This document shows positions 8,181 through 16,418 of a DNA stretch of 64,000 bases, piece by piece (the stretch's first letter is position 1; the number at the start of each line of letters is the position of its first letter). This DNA comes from VRUE01 sp963774405 (lineage in GTDB: Bacteria > Actinomycetota > Thermoleophilia > Solirubrobacterales > 70-9): assembly GCA_963774405.1 (NCBI GenBank), contig CAVZEV010000005.1, forward strand, positions 620,001 to 684,000, in the 5' to 3' direction. A program made the position numbers and the translations under genes. The notes under the pieces were generated by a model that saw only the letters and a program-made list of their open reading frames with translations, had not been told where the DNA came from and searched no databases.

Positions 8181-8849
8181 CTACTTTTTCTCCGCCACCT
8201 CCCTGGCAGCCGCAGCAGGACCGATATAAGGCATCAGCGTCGCAAATAGCACCTCCGAAAGCAAATCCGGCAGATACTCCGCGCGTCCCTCAATCACCTC
8301 GTCGGAGATCAGCCCGGCGACGGCCCCGATCGCCATCCGCGAGGTGTTCGCCGGCAGGTTGCGCCCGCCCGGGGCGAAATCGCGCCCCTCGTCGAAGAAG
8401 GGGGTGAGGCGCTGCAGCGCGGCGCGGTAGCGGCGCTGCGCGGCCGGGCCCGCGGCACCGACCTCGACCAGCGCCATGCGGGCGATCGCCGGCTCCTCGG
8501 CCAGCGCCGCGAGCAGCGCCGCCAGGCCCGCCCGGGCCCGGCTCGGCCAGCCCTCCTCGGCCTCATACGCCGCCGTGACCCGGCGCACCATGCCGTCGAT
8601 GACGCCGTCGTAGGCGGCGAGGAAGCAGGCTTCCTTGTCCTCGAACATGCCGTAGAAGGTCGTCCGCGAGATCCCCGCCTCGCGGGTGAGATCGGCGACC
8701 GTGGTCGCCGCGTAGCCCTTCTCGGCGACGACCCGGATCGTCGCCTCCAGCAGCCGCTCGCGCTGCGAGCGCGCGATCACCTCAGGGGGGAGGCGGTGGC
8801 GCCCGCGCGGGGGGCGCCACCGCTCCCGTTTCTGCCCCCCGGCCGCCAC
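8181..8849 (-). CDS. TetR/AcrR-family regulator (second of three)
   Basis: Transcriptional repressor. The N-terminal HTH spans about residues 28-75: SQRERLLEATIRVVAEKGYA, TTVADLTREAGISRTTFYGM, FEDKEACFLAAYDG. The C-terminal ligand domain ends TLMPYIGPAAAAREVAEKK. The Lys/Arg-rich first 25 residues are typical for Thermoleophilia TetR proteins, in my judgement. It sits between two paralogues on the same strand, 7 bp after the end of the third, so the trio could be an operon reading 9615 to 7502. Ligand and targets are unknown; no efflux or fatty-acid gene is adjacent to suggest one. Confidence 0.88.
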   Translation of the reverse strand: MAAGGQKRERWRPPRGRHRLPPEVIARSQRERLLEATIRVVAEKGYAATTVADLTREAGISRTTFYGMFEDKEACFLAAYDGVIDGMVRRVTAAYEAEEGWPSRARAGLAALLAALAEEPAIARMALVEVGAAGPAAQRRYRAALQRLTPFFDEGRDFAPGGRNLPANTSRMAIGAVAGLISDEVIEGRAEYLPDLLSEVLFATLMPYIGPAAAAREVAEKK

Positions 8850-8856
8850 CGCCCGG

Positions 8857-9615
8857 TCAGCCGTCGGCGGCAGCTGCGGTCCGCTCGGCCTCGCGCGCCT
8901 GGCGCAGCGCCTCCTCCTGGCCGAGGTAGGGAACCATGGTGATGTAGACGACGTCGGGCAGCAGCTCGCGCAGGCGGGCCGCGTTGCCGGCGAGGATCTG
9001 GCCGACGATCAGCGACTCCGCCGCCGAGAGCGCGGCGCGGCCGGCGCTGGAGGGGATCGCCGCTTCCTCGACCGGATCGTCGCGGCCGCGTTCGAGCAGC
9101 GACTGCAGGACGCGCTTGCCGGAGGCGTAGAGCTCGAAGGCGCGCTCGCCCGAGGAGGGTGCCTCGACCAGCGCCATGCGGGCGAAGCTGGGCCGGCTGG
9201 CGAGCAGGTCGAGGAAGGCGGCCGCGGCGTCGCGGACCATCGTCGCCCAGGGCTTGTCGGGCGAGTAGACGGCGACGATCCGTCCCATCGCGTCGGCGAG
9301 GGCGACCTCCATCGAGGCGTGAAAGCAGTCCTCCTTGTCCTTGAAGAGCTCGTAGAAGGTGGCGCGGGAGACGCCCGCGCCCTCGCAGACGTCGGCGATC
9401 GTGGTCGCGCCGTAGCCTTTCTTGGCGCAGCTGCGGGCCATCGCGTTGAGCAGGCGTTCGCGTTGGGAGTGCTCGACGAGGGGCTCGGCAAGCTCCTCGA
9501 TACCGGCCGCCAGCCGCTCCTGCTCGATTACCGCACCGAGGTCACCGGTTGGCTCTGAGCCTGGGTTTGCGGGGTTTGAGGAGGAGGGGGGCACGTCGCT
9601 CTCGCAGGTAGACAA
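8857..9615 (-). CDS. TetR/AcrR-family regulator (third of three, promoter-proximal)
   Basis: 252 aa, with a longer polar N-terminal extension (about 45 residues) before the HTH: SQRERLLNAMARSCAKKGYG, ATTIADVCEGAGVSRATFYE, LFKDKEDCF. The ligand domain ends VVYITMVPYLGQEEALRQAR. It is first in the minus-strand TetR array. Immediately upstream lies the imperfect palindrome GTTTAGGTAAAC (9620-9631), a plausible autoregulatory operator. The divergent peptidase gene begins about 195 bp away and may be a target. Confidence 0.87.
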   Translation of the reverse strand: MSTCESDVPPSSSNPANPGSEPTGDLGAVIEQERLAAGIEELAEPLVEHSQRERLLNAMARSCAKKGYGATTIADVCEGAGVSRATFYELFKDKEDCFHASMEVALADAMGRIVAVYSPDKPWATMVRDAAAAFLDLLASRPSFARMALVEAPSSGERAFELYASGKRVLQSLLERGRDDPVEEAAIPSSAGRAALSAAESLIVGQILAGNAARLRELLPDVVYITMVPYLGQEEALRQAREAERTAAAADG

Positions 9616-9810
9616 CCGTGTTTAGGTAAACGCGATTGTACACCCCGAAGGCGCTCTGTGGACGTTCCGGTACCGATTTAACAAAGCCGGAAACCGCTGG
9701 GAACGGAGGCGGAACCCGGCGACGCCGACTGTACAAGCGGCGAGCGCATCGGGACGAACTTCAGACCCCTGTACAAGCGAGCTCCGGCCGCGCGGGAGGA
9801 CCATTTGAGC
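9616..9810. promoter_or_regulatory. Divergent intergenic region with TGTACA boxes and a palindrome
   Basis: No gene seen. It contains GTTTAGGTAAAC (9620-9631, inverted repeat GTTTA/TAAAC) next to the TetR start and three TGTACA palindromes at 9637-9642, 9730-9735 and 9770-9775. The last two lie within an identical CTGTACAAGCG at 9729-9739 and 9769-9779, spaced 40 bp apart, i.e. nearly four helical turns. This layout is consistent with operators controlling the divergent tetR and peptidase genes. A Shine-Dalgarno GGGAGGA (9794-9800) precedes the peptidase ATG. Confidence 0.5.
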
Positions 9811-10584
9811 ATGGATACCGCGCCTCGTCAGATCGTCGCTTTCGGGGGTGGGGGGTTCTCGATGGAGTCGGGCAACCCCCTGCTCGACGAGTACGTGCTC
9901 GGCCTCTGTCGCCGCGAGCGGCCCAAGGTCTGCTTCCTGCCCTCGGCGAGCGGCGACGCCGACCACTACGTCGTCCGCTTCTATCGCGCCTTCCCCGCCG
10001 ATCGCTGCGAGGCCAGCCACATCTCCCTCTTCCGCCGCGAGCAGGGCCCCGAGGACCTGCGCGCGCACCTGCTCGATCAGGACCTGATCTACGTCGGCGG
10101 CGGCAGCGTGATCAGCCTGCTCGGGGTCTGGCGCGCGCACGGGATCGACCGGATCCTGCGCGAGGCCTGGGAAGCCGGCGTCGTCCTCTGCGGCCTCTCC
10201 GCCGGCTCGCTCTGCTGGTTCGAGGAAGCGGTCACCGGCTTCCACGGGGCGCCGCAGCGGGTCGAGGGCCTGGGGCTGCTGCCCTTCAGCAACTGCGTGC
10301 ACTACGAGCTGACCTCCGAGCGCCGGCTCGCCTACCACGAGATGCTGCGCGGGGGGATGCGCCCCGGCTACGCCGCCGAGGACAGTGCCGGCCTGCACTT
10401 CGTCGGCTGCGAGCTGAACCGGGTGGTCGCCTCGCGACCGGCGGCGCGCGGCTACCGGCTCGACGCCGCCGGCGAGCGGGTGGTCGAGATGCGCCTGGCG
10501 ACGACCTACCTCGGTGACGCCCCGCCGGTCACCCGGCTCCCCGGCGCCACGTCGTCGTCACTTTCAGCGACGTCGGCCGCGTAG
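9811..10584 (+). CDS. Peptidase E-like protein (family S51, class I GATase-like fold)
   Basis: Resembles dipeptidase E: an alpha/beta protein with a nucleophile elbow CGLSAGSLCWFE whose Ser (about residue 130) is the catalytic candidate. Family blocks LIYVGGGSVISLLGVW (about 93-108) and the N-terminal IVAFGGGGFSME are present. I chose ATG 9811, 10 nt after GGGAGGA; a TTG two codons earlier is also in frame. True PepE hydrolyses Asp-X dipeptides, but this subgroup is diverse and the substrate is inference. It is followed 6 bp later by a paralogue, which points to a local duplication. Confidence 0.85.
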   Translation: MDTAPRQIVAFGGGGFSMESGNPLLDEYVLGLCRRERPKVCFLPSASGDADHYVVRFYRAFPADRCEASHISLFRREQGPEDLRAHLLDQDLIYVGGGSVISLLGVWRAHGIDRILREAWEAGVVLCGLSAGSLCWFEEAVTGFHGAPQRVEGLGLLPFSNCVHYELTSERRLAYHEMLRGGMRPGYAAEDSAGLHFVGCELNRVVASRPAARGYRLDAAGERVVEMRLATTYLGDAPPVTRLPGATSSSLSATSAA

Positions 10585-10590
10585 GACTCG

Positions 10591-11382
10591 ATGGTCTCCC
10601 GCATCCTCACCCTCGGCGGTCACGACTTCACCTCGCGCCCGCCCGACCGGGCGGTCAGCGAGCTGATGCTGCGGCTGGCGACAGAGCGGGCCGGCAGGCG
10701 GCCGAAGATCTGCATTCTGCCGACCGCCAGCGGCGACACCTCCGAGCAGATCGGCCGCTTCTACGCCGCCTTCGGCGAGCGCCCCTGCGACCCCTCCGAC
10801 CTCTCGCTCTTCCGCCTCGGACGGCGGCCGATGGCGCTGCGCGACCACCTGCTCGACCAGGATCTGATCTACGTCGGCGGCGGCAGCATGGTCAACCTGC
10901 TGGCGGTCTGGGAGGCGCACGACCTCAGCGCCATCCTCAGCCTCGCCTGGCGCCAGGGCATCGTCCTCGCCGGCCAGAGCGCCGGGGCGATGTGCTGGTT
11001 CGAGTCCGGCATCACCAAGTCCTCCGGCAAGCCCGAGATCGAGGCCGGCCTCGGCCTGCTCCACGGCAGCCTCTGCGTCCACTACAACAACGAGCCGGAG
11101 CGCCGCGCCGCCTACCTAGAGGCGGTCGGCAACGGCATGCCCGGCGGCTACGGCCTCGACGACTACGCCGGCCTGCTCTGGGAAGGCGACGGCCCACCCT
11201 CAGCCGTAACGGCCCGCCGCGGCGCCCGCGCTTACCGAGTAACCAGCTCCGACACAGGAGTCGTGGAGTCACCCCTACCGGCGCGCTTCCTTCCCGCACC
11301 GGCGCCGGCGGCCCTGCGCGAGGACATCGCCGAGTTTCGCCGGATCAAATCGATGCGAAAGCGAGCCGGCTGGTTGGGATAG
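10591..11382 (+). CDS. Peptidase E-like protein (family S51), tandem paralogue
   Basis: Second copy of the S51-like enzyme: ILTLGGHDF near the N-terminus, LIYVGGGSMVNLLAVWEAHD at 92-111 and the nucleophile elbow AGQSAGAMCWFE with Ser130. The two paralogues align over their whole length and share the GDxxEQ/ADH..RFY segment and FRLGRRP/FRREQGP region, so they arose by duplication and may act as a heteromer or on different dipeptides. It starts 6 bp after the first gene. Its TAG stop (11380-11382) is directly followed, in the same frame, by the lipoprotein coding sequence. Confidence 0.85.
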   Translation: MVSRILTLGGHDFTSRPPDRAVSELMLRLATERAGRRPKICILPTASGDTSEQIGRFYAAFGERPCDPSDLSLFRLGRRPMALRDHLLDQDLIYVGGGSMVNLLAVWEAHDLSAILSLAWRQGIVLAGQSAGAMCWFESGITKSSGKPEIEAGLGLLHGSLCVHYNNEPERRAAYLEAVGNGMPGGYGLDDYAGLLWEGDGPPSAVTARRGARAYRVTSSDTGVVESPLPARFLPAPAPAALREDIAEFRRIKSMRKRAGWLG

Positions 11383-13218
11383 ATTTCGCGAGCAATCCGT
11401 TCGATCAGATCAAATCGTGTTCTCGTCCTGGTCCTGGCGGCAGCTACCGTCCTCGCCGGTTGCGGCGGTGGGGAGGAAGAAGAACCGGTGACCCCGCCGG
11501 TTGCCAATCCCGCCCGCGCCGAAGGCCTGGCCAGTCGCTACGAGCCTGACCTGATGCTCGAGAAGGACGATGGGTTCTGGCCGGTCGCGGTGCGCACGAT
11601 CGACCTCCTGCGTTCGGGGAAGAGGCGCACCTGCTTTGCCACCGAAAAGGGCGCCCCCTGCGATCCGGCCCATATCCGCGAGCTCCCTTGGGCCTCGGGC
11701 TCAAGCCTCGCCTACCTCGACTATCCAGCCGATGGCAGCGATCCAGGCGATGAGCGCCGGGGAGTTGCCGCGGCGCTCAAAAGCGGCGCCCCCGGCACCG
11801 CCGCGCGCATGTACTACTACGTAACCGGTCGTGATCCAGATCGCCCCGTGACCCTCCAGTACTGGTTCTACTACCCGTTCAACTACCTGGAAGCCCACTC
11901 GCCGTTCGGCCTGGCAAGCGTCAACACCGACCTCCACGAGGGTGACATCGAGGGGATGTCGGTCCTGCTCTCGGCGCACCGCAAGCAGCCGGTCTACGTC
12001 TGGATGCCGCGGCACCGCGACGAGGGCGAGCGCTTCACCTGGAACGAGGGTGCCCTGCAGCGGAACGGCTCCCACCCACTCGGCTTCGCCGCCAAAGGCA
12101 GCCACGCCACCTACGAATCGTGCGGGCGCAAGTACCGCACCGCGCGGGTGCTCGGATTGACCGGCAACATCCCGGACGATTACTTCTCCTGTCAGCCCGG
12201 CGCCGGCTACGAGCTCGGCGCGACGATTCCGGCACTCGACCTCGCCCGCACCTGGTGGGCGTGCTGGCCCGGCCACCTCGGTGACGCGCCCCACCTCCCC
12301 TCGCCATTCAGTGAAATCCGCGCGGACGGACCCACCTCACCCCTCTACCAGCAGAAGTTCGACCTGCGCAATCCACAGCCGTGCGCCGGAGCCGACGCGC
12401 CGTCGCCGCCCGGCCCCGGCCAGGAACTGCTCGCTGACCCCGACACCGCGAGCGCGCTCGGCGAAGCGGGCGGCCGTCTGAACGAACTGTTCCGCAGCTG
12501 CGACGACTGGTGGCAGCGCCCGCCGGAAGGCAGCTACATGGTTGCCTGCGATCAGGCGACGCTGGAATCGTTCTTCGAATCTGGCCTCGAAGACCGCGGC
12601 GACCAGAACCTGCGGATCAACGGCAGCCCGCGGGCGCACGGCCGCATGGTGCCGGCCGTTTTCGCCGCGCCGACGCCGCCGCCCGGCGCCCCGCAAGGAG
12701 TCGACCGGGCGACGATTCGCAGCGACCGGATCGCCCACCCCGAGGTCTTCGTCGCGATTCGCGACGGCAACACGCTGAAGGTCGCCCGGTTCCCGGAATT
12801 CACGCTGCGGCCCGAAGAGGCGCTGCGCCTGCGCCGTGACAGCGACTCGATCTGGCGACTGGTCGACGTCGCCAACGGGGCCAGGACCGTGGCCGAAGCC
12901 GGCGTCCACGAAACCGAGACACCGACCTTGCCGCAGAAACCGACGATCGTCTCGGCCCACCGTCAGGGTGACACGATCGCGCTGCGCTTCAGCGCCGGCA
13001 CCAGCCCGGAAACGACGCTGGTCGCCTACGCCGGTGTGAACCGCGCGGACCTGCTCGAAGGGGGTCACTCGGTTGGGACCCTCTCAGGCAGTCCGAGCGG
13101 CAACTACGAACTGGCGATCGACGATCCCGACCGCCAGATCCAGCGGCTTCGCGTGATCGCCTTTAACGAAGGCGCGCTGGCGGCGAGCGCACTCGCCGCC
13201 GTCACCGCGGGTGGCTAG
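11383..13218 (+). CDS. Lipoprotein with Vps62-like domain
   Basis: The main body (from a GTG at 11488) has the segment LQYWFYYPFNYLEAHSPFG, then DLHEGDIEGMSVLL and QPVYVWMPRHRDEGE, typical of the Vps62/DUF946 family, whose function is poorly known. The frame stays open upstream to 11383 and encodes RVLVLVLAAATVLAGCGGG, a complete lipoprotein signal with the lipidated Cys encoded at 11461-11463, so the real start must be upstream of the GTG. There is no ATG/GTG/TTG there; ATT 11383, ATC 11395/11404 or CTG 11428/11434 are the options, or the start is lost to an indel. The C-terminal 120 residues look like a beta-sandwich. Probably surface-attached. It converges on ferritin with a 4-bp overlap. 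Confidence 0.72.
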   Translation: MSRAIRSIRSNRVLVLVLAAATVLAGCGGGEEEEPVTPPVANPARAEGLASRYEPDLMLEKDDGFWPVAVRTIDLLRSGKRRTCFATEKGAPCDPAHIRELPWASGSSLAYLDYPADGSDPGDERRGVAAALKSGAPGTAARMYYYVTGRDPDRPVTLQYWFYYPFNYLEAHSPFGLASVNTDLHEGDIEGMSVLLSAHRKQPVYVWMPRHRDEGERFTWNEGALQRNGSHPLGFAAKGSHATYESCGRKYRTARVLGLTGNIPDDYFSCQPGAGYELGATIPALDLARTWWACWPGHLGDAPHLPSPFSEIRADGPTSPLYQQKFDLRNPQPCAGADAPSPPGPGQELLADPDTASALGEAGGRLNELFRSCDDWWQRPPEGSYMVACDQATLESFFESGLEDRGDQNLRINGSPRAHGRMVPAVFAAPTPPPGAPQGVDRATIRSDRIAHPEVFVAIRDGNTLKVARFPEFTLRPEEALRLRRDSDSIWRLVDVANGARTVAEAGVHETETPTLPQKPTIVSAHRQGDTIALRFSAGTSPETTLVAYAGVNRADLLEGGHSVGTLSGSPSGNYELAIDDPDRQIQRLRVIAFNEGALAASALAAVTAGG

Positions 13219-13748
13219 CCAGCGCCGCCTGCCATCGGTGGCGCGGTCGGGTCCGAGCCCTCTTCGCCGAGACTCTCGCGGGCGATGTAGTCCTCGGCCA
13301 GCAGCAGGTTCTCGCTCGAGCGCTCGACCACGTTGAGCAGGTCGCCCATCAGCGCCACCTCCTCGACCTGCTCCTTGACGAACCACTGCAGGAACTGCTC
13401 GGCCCGGTAGTCCTTCAGCTCGCGCGCCAGCTCGAAGAGGGCGAAGATCTCGTCGCTGACCCGCTTCTCCTGCTCGAGCGCCATCCGCACCGGGGCGCTG
13501 CCGTCGGCGAAGCTCGTCTGCTGCGATTTGATGTCGGGGATGTGGACGTCCTCGCCGACATCGAGCAGGTACTGGATCATCATCATCGCGTGCTCGCGCT
13601 CCTCCAGCGCCTGCCGGTAGAAGAAGGCGGCAAGCCGGGGCAGCGTTTCGGCGTCGTAGTAGACGGCGGCCGCCACGTACTGCTGCGAGGCGGCGAACTC
13701 GTTGGCGACCTGCTCATTCAGCGCGTCAGCAAAACTTTTCTCGGCCAT
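13215..13748 (-). CDS. Ferritin (non-haem iron-storage protein)
   Basis: A 177-aa four-helix ferritin that oxidises and stores iron in a 24-mer shell. Ferroxidase ligands are visible: Glu17 in NEQVANEFAAS, Tyr24, Glu50 and His53 in LEEREHAMMM, then Glu in MALEQEKRV and EQVEEVALM on helices C-D. The C-terminus SDPTAPPMAGGAG is a flexible Gly/Pro tail often found in actinobacterial FtnA/BfrB. The upstream region 13749-13816 holds its promoter. It converges on the Vps62-like gene. Confidence 0.93.
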   Translation of the reverse strand: MAEKSFADALNEQVANEFAASQQYVAAAVYYDAETLPRLAAFFYRQALEEREHAMMMIQYLLDVGEDVHIPDIKSQQTSFADGSAPVRMALEQEKRVSDEIFALFELARELKDYRAEQFLQWFVKEQVEEVALMGDLLNVVERSSENLLLAEDYIARESLGEEGSDPTAPPMAGGAG

Positions 13749-13817
13749 CGTCTTCTCCTAGCTCGGCGGGGGCGGGTTTCCGCAACGTAGCTGAATCGCG
13801 CAATTCGGTCGGCCGAA

Positions 13818-13912
13818 GTGAGGGATTGGTGTCCCTCGAACTGGCGGATACTCAAAGTCGTCGCGCTAATTAGCGCGACGACTTGTCAGGGCGAGGGACA
13901 CCAATCCCTCAC
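13818..13912. repeat. Two-tier palindromic element P1
   Basis: Outer perfect 21-bp inverted repeat (GTGAGGGATTGGTGTCCCTCG at 13818-13838 against 13892-13912) enclosing a separate perfect 30-bp palindrome at 13855-13884 (half-site AAGTCGTCGCGCTAA). The right outer arm overlaps the enolase-family stop codon. As RNA it would be a long nested hairpin between two minus-strand genes; as DNA it could cruciform. It lacks a U-tract. It has the same architecture as elements at 32183 and 36984. Confidence 0.85.
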
Positions 13913-14970
13913 TCCCCCCACCGAAATCCCGTACTGCTCAGCTGAGGCTCCAGCGGACTGACCGGCAGCCCCTCCGGCGGCTCGGCTTCGTTGTAGGGCC
14001 GCGGCGCGGTGTCGTTTGGCGTGTCGGGGTGGAAGAGCGAGGCGAGGGCCTGGATCTGGCCGCGGCCGACGCCGAGCTCCCACTGGCCGCCGCCGTAGGC
14101 GGCGATGCCGTGCTCGGCGCAGTAGTCGTAGGTCTCACAGAGCGCCTGCAGGCCACCGACGCGCGACGGCTTGATGTTGACCATCTTCGGCACCCAGGGC
14201 AGCGCCTCGATGTCGGCGATCGAGTGGATCGGCGCGTCCCAGGTGAGGCGGTCGCGGACCGGCTCGAGGATCGGCCGGGTCTCCTCGTTGACGTCGGGGT
14301 CCTCGATCCAGGCCTCGGGAAAGGCCTCGATCAGCTTGGCGTAGAGCACCGGGTCCGTTTCGACATCGACCGGGGTGCCGGTGTAGAAGCCCTTGAGGTC
14401 GAGCGAGTCGACGGCGCCGGTCTCGACCAGCGCCGCGATCAGCTCGTCGGTCCAGTCGTTGGTCGGGTCGAGCTTGAAGCGCAGGGTCGGGTAGCGGTCT
14501 AGCTTGGCCCGCAGCGTGTCGATCGTCGAGGGCTCGCCCTCGCCCGGCGAGAGCCGCATCGAGGAGACGAAGTTGACCGGGCGTGGCTCGCGCCCGAGGA
14601 ACTCGGCGAGGCCCTTGCCCGCTTGGCGCAGCGCCAGGTCCAGCGCGGCCGACTCGAAGGCCCAGCGGCGGTAGAGGCGCGAGACCTCGTGCTGCGGCTC
14701 GACCGGGAACGTGTCCAGCTCGCCGACCATCCCGCAGAACTCGCCCAGGGTGGAGAAGCCGGTGAGGTCCAGATTTGGCCCGGCGTCCTGCAGGGCGATG
14801 TGGTCGACCGGGTCATAGGTGACGTCCTCGCCGAGGCCGTCCTCGCCGGCGCCCCAGACATGAATGACAGTGCTCAGCCGTTCGAAACCGGGACTCAGGA
14901 ACTCCAAAGGCTGCAGCTCGTAGCCGTCGATCTCCAGGGGCAGATTCGTTAGGGCATCGAAGGTGGGCAT
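13909..14970 (-). CDS. Enolase-superfamily enzyme (MR/MLE or epimerase-like)
   Basis: A 353-aa member of the mandelate racemase/muconate-lactonising group, abstracting an alpha proton from a carboxylate with a divalent metal. Visible elements: Lys in LRFKLDPT (about 166), metal ligands near DLKGFY (about 191) and WIEDPDVN (about 222-228), and NIKPSRVGGL (Lys267) on the last barrel strands. The capping domain is residues 1-130. I chose the ATG at 14970 (MPTFDALTN); a longer frame upstream would overlap the divergent oxidase. Only 8 bp separate the two divergent starts, so the genes probably share control. The substrate may be an amino-acid derivative; not determinable here. Confidence 0.8.
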   Translation of the reverse strand: MPTFDALTNLPLEIDGYELQPLEFLSPGFERLSTVIHVWGAGEDGLGEDVTYDPVDHIALQDAGPNLDLTGFSTLGEFCGMVGELDTFPVEPQHEVSRLYRRWAFESAALDLALRQAGKGLAEFLGREPRPVNFVSSMRLSPGEGEPSTIDTLRAKLDRYPTLRFKLDPTNDWTDELIAALVETGAVDSLDLKGFYTGTPVDVETDPVLYAKLIEAFPEAWIEDPDVNEETRPILEPVRDRLTWDAPIHSIADIEALPWVPKMVNIKPSRVGGLQALCETYDYCAEHGIAAYGGGQWELGVGRGQIQALASLFHPDTPNDTAPRPYNEAEPPEGLPVSPLEPQLSSTGFRWGE

Positions 14971-14978
14971 GGGGCGGA

Positions 14979-16403
14979 GTGTACGTCCTGGCAGACTCAG
15001 ATCCTGTGAAGCACGATGCACACGGGTACTGGCTGGCGGAGGCGCCAAAGGTTGAGGTTGCTCCGCAGCTCGTTGGAGATCAAGACGCCGATGTGGTCAT
15101 CGTTGGTGGCGGCTATACGGGGATGTGGGCGGCTTGGCACGTCAAGCAGCTGGAGCCCGAGGCGTCGGTGGTGCTACTCGAGGCGGATCGGTGTGGGTTC
15201 GGGCCCAGTGGGCGGAATGGGGGGTTCTGCAACCTGATGTGGTTCTCGCTGCCGAACATGCGGGGGCGATGGGGGGACGCGGAGGCGTTGCAGGTGGCTC
15301 GGGCGGCGGAAGAGGCTGCGGTCGGGATCGGTGAGTTCTGTGAGGGCGAGGGGGTCGATGCGTGGTACCGGCGTGGGGGGTACCTGCAGGTCTCGACCGC
15401 CGAGGCGCATGACCATGTCTGGGGAGAGGCCCTGGCGGCTTGCCGGGAGCTCGGTGTGGAGGATGAGTTCGAGGCGTTGTCGCAGGATCAGGTCGCGGAA
15501 CGGTGTGCTTCGCCGGCGTTTCGGGGCGGGGTCTTCTACCCGGGGGCGGCGACGGTGCAGCCGGCGCGGTTGGCGTTCGGGTTGCGGGAGCGGTTGCGGA
15601 GTCGGGGCGTGGAGATCTGCGAGCGCTCGGCGGTGCGAAGACTCGAGGGGTCGCGGAGCGGGGTCGTGGCGCACACCGCCGCCGGGGTTGTGCGGGCGCG
15701 GAGCGCGGTGCTGGCGCTGGGGTCGGCGGCCAAGGTGGCGGGCGGGCCCTTTCAGGGGCGCCTCTCGGTTGCCTCTTCGCACATCGTCCTCACCGAGCCG
15801 GTGCCGGAGCTTCTGGAGGAGGTCGGCTGGACCGGCGGCGAGTGCATCACCGACAGCCGCGCCCTGGTCAACTACTTCCGCACCACTCCCGACGGCCGCA
15901 TCGTCTTCGGCTGGGGCGGCGGCCACATCGCCATGGGCGCCCGCCTCCGTGGTCGCTCCGAGCTCGACGCCGAGGTCGTCTCGCAGGCCGCGGCGCACCT
16001 CTGGGAGTACTTCCCCGGGCTCGCAGGCACGGCTCTCACCCACGCCTGGGGAGGGCCCATAGACGCCTCCCCCACCCACCTGCCGATGGTCGTGCCCCTG
16101 CGCGGCAGTCGCGCCTTCGCCGCCGCGGGCTACACCGGCAACGGCGTCGGCCCCTCGAACATGGTCGGCCGAGCACTCGCCTCCCTCGCTCTCGACCGCC
16201 GCGACGCCCACGCCGGCCTCGCCTTCGTAGACCCCTCCCCGCCACGAGTCCCGCCCGAGCCTTTCCACTGGCTGGGCGGCGAGGCGATCCGCCAGGGCAT
16301 CCTGCGCAAGGAGGAGGCCGAGCTGGCCGACCGCAGCCCCGACCCGATCAGCTCCCTGCTCGCCCGCGTTCCCGAGTTGATCGGCTTCCACATCGGCAGA
16401 TAG
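14979..16403 (+). CDS. FAD-dependent amine oxidase (DAO family, gamma-glutamylputrescine oxidase-like)
   Basis: Flavoprotein oxidase of the DAO superfamily. The dinucleotide motif VVIVGGGYTGMWAAW is at about residues 39-53, with GFGPSGRNGGFCNLMWFSLP after it as in PuuB/OrdL. FAD-capping segments DADVVIV, GVFYPGAATVQPARLAFGLR and the C-terminal AAGYTGNGVGPSNMVGRALA complete the family signature. Context supports a polyamine role: potABCD, an aminotransferase and two aldehyde dehydrogenases lie in the next 11 kb. Start is GTG 14979 or GTG 15006. Oxidative deamination of an amine or amino acid is firm at family level; putrescine as substrate is inference. Confidence 0.82.
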   Translation: MYVLADSDPVKHDAHGYWLAEAPKVEVAPQLVGDQDADVVIVGGGYTGMWAAWHVKQLEPEASVVLLEADRCGFGPSGRNGGFCNLMWFSLPNMRGRWGDAEALQVARAAEEAAVGIGEFCEGEGVDAWYRRGGYLQVSTAEAHDHVWGEALAACRELGVEDEFEALSQDQVAERCASPAFRGGVFYPGAATVQPARLAFGLRERLRSRGVEICERSAVRRLEGSRSGVVAHTAAGVVRARSAVLALGSAAKVAGGPFQGRLSVASSHIVLTEPVPELLEEVGWTGGECITDSRALVNYFRTTPDGRIVFGWGGGHIAMGARLRGRSELDAEVVSQAAAHLWEYFPGLAGTALTHAWGGPIDASPTHLPMVVPLRGSRAFAAAGYTGNGVGPSNMVGRALASLALDRRDAHAGLAFVDPSPPRVPPEPFHWLGGEAIRQGILRKEEAELADRSPDPISSLLARVPELIGFHIGR

Positions 16404-16418
16404 AGAACGGGCGCTCCC

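Noticed and set aside
11488..13218. Lipoprotein start at GTG 11488
   Set aside because: It would remove the complete in-frame lipoprotein signal (cysteine encoded at 11461-11463), so the gene is extended upstream even though the exact start codon is unclear.
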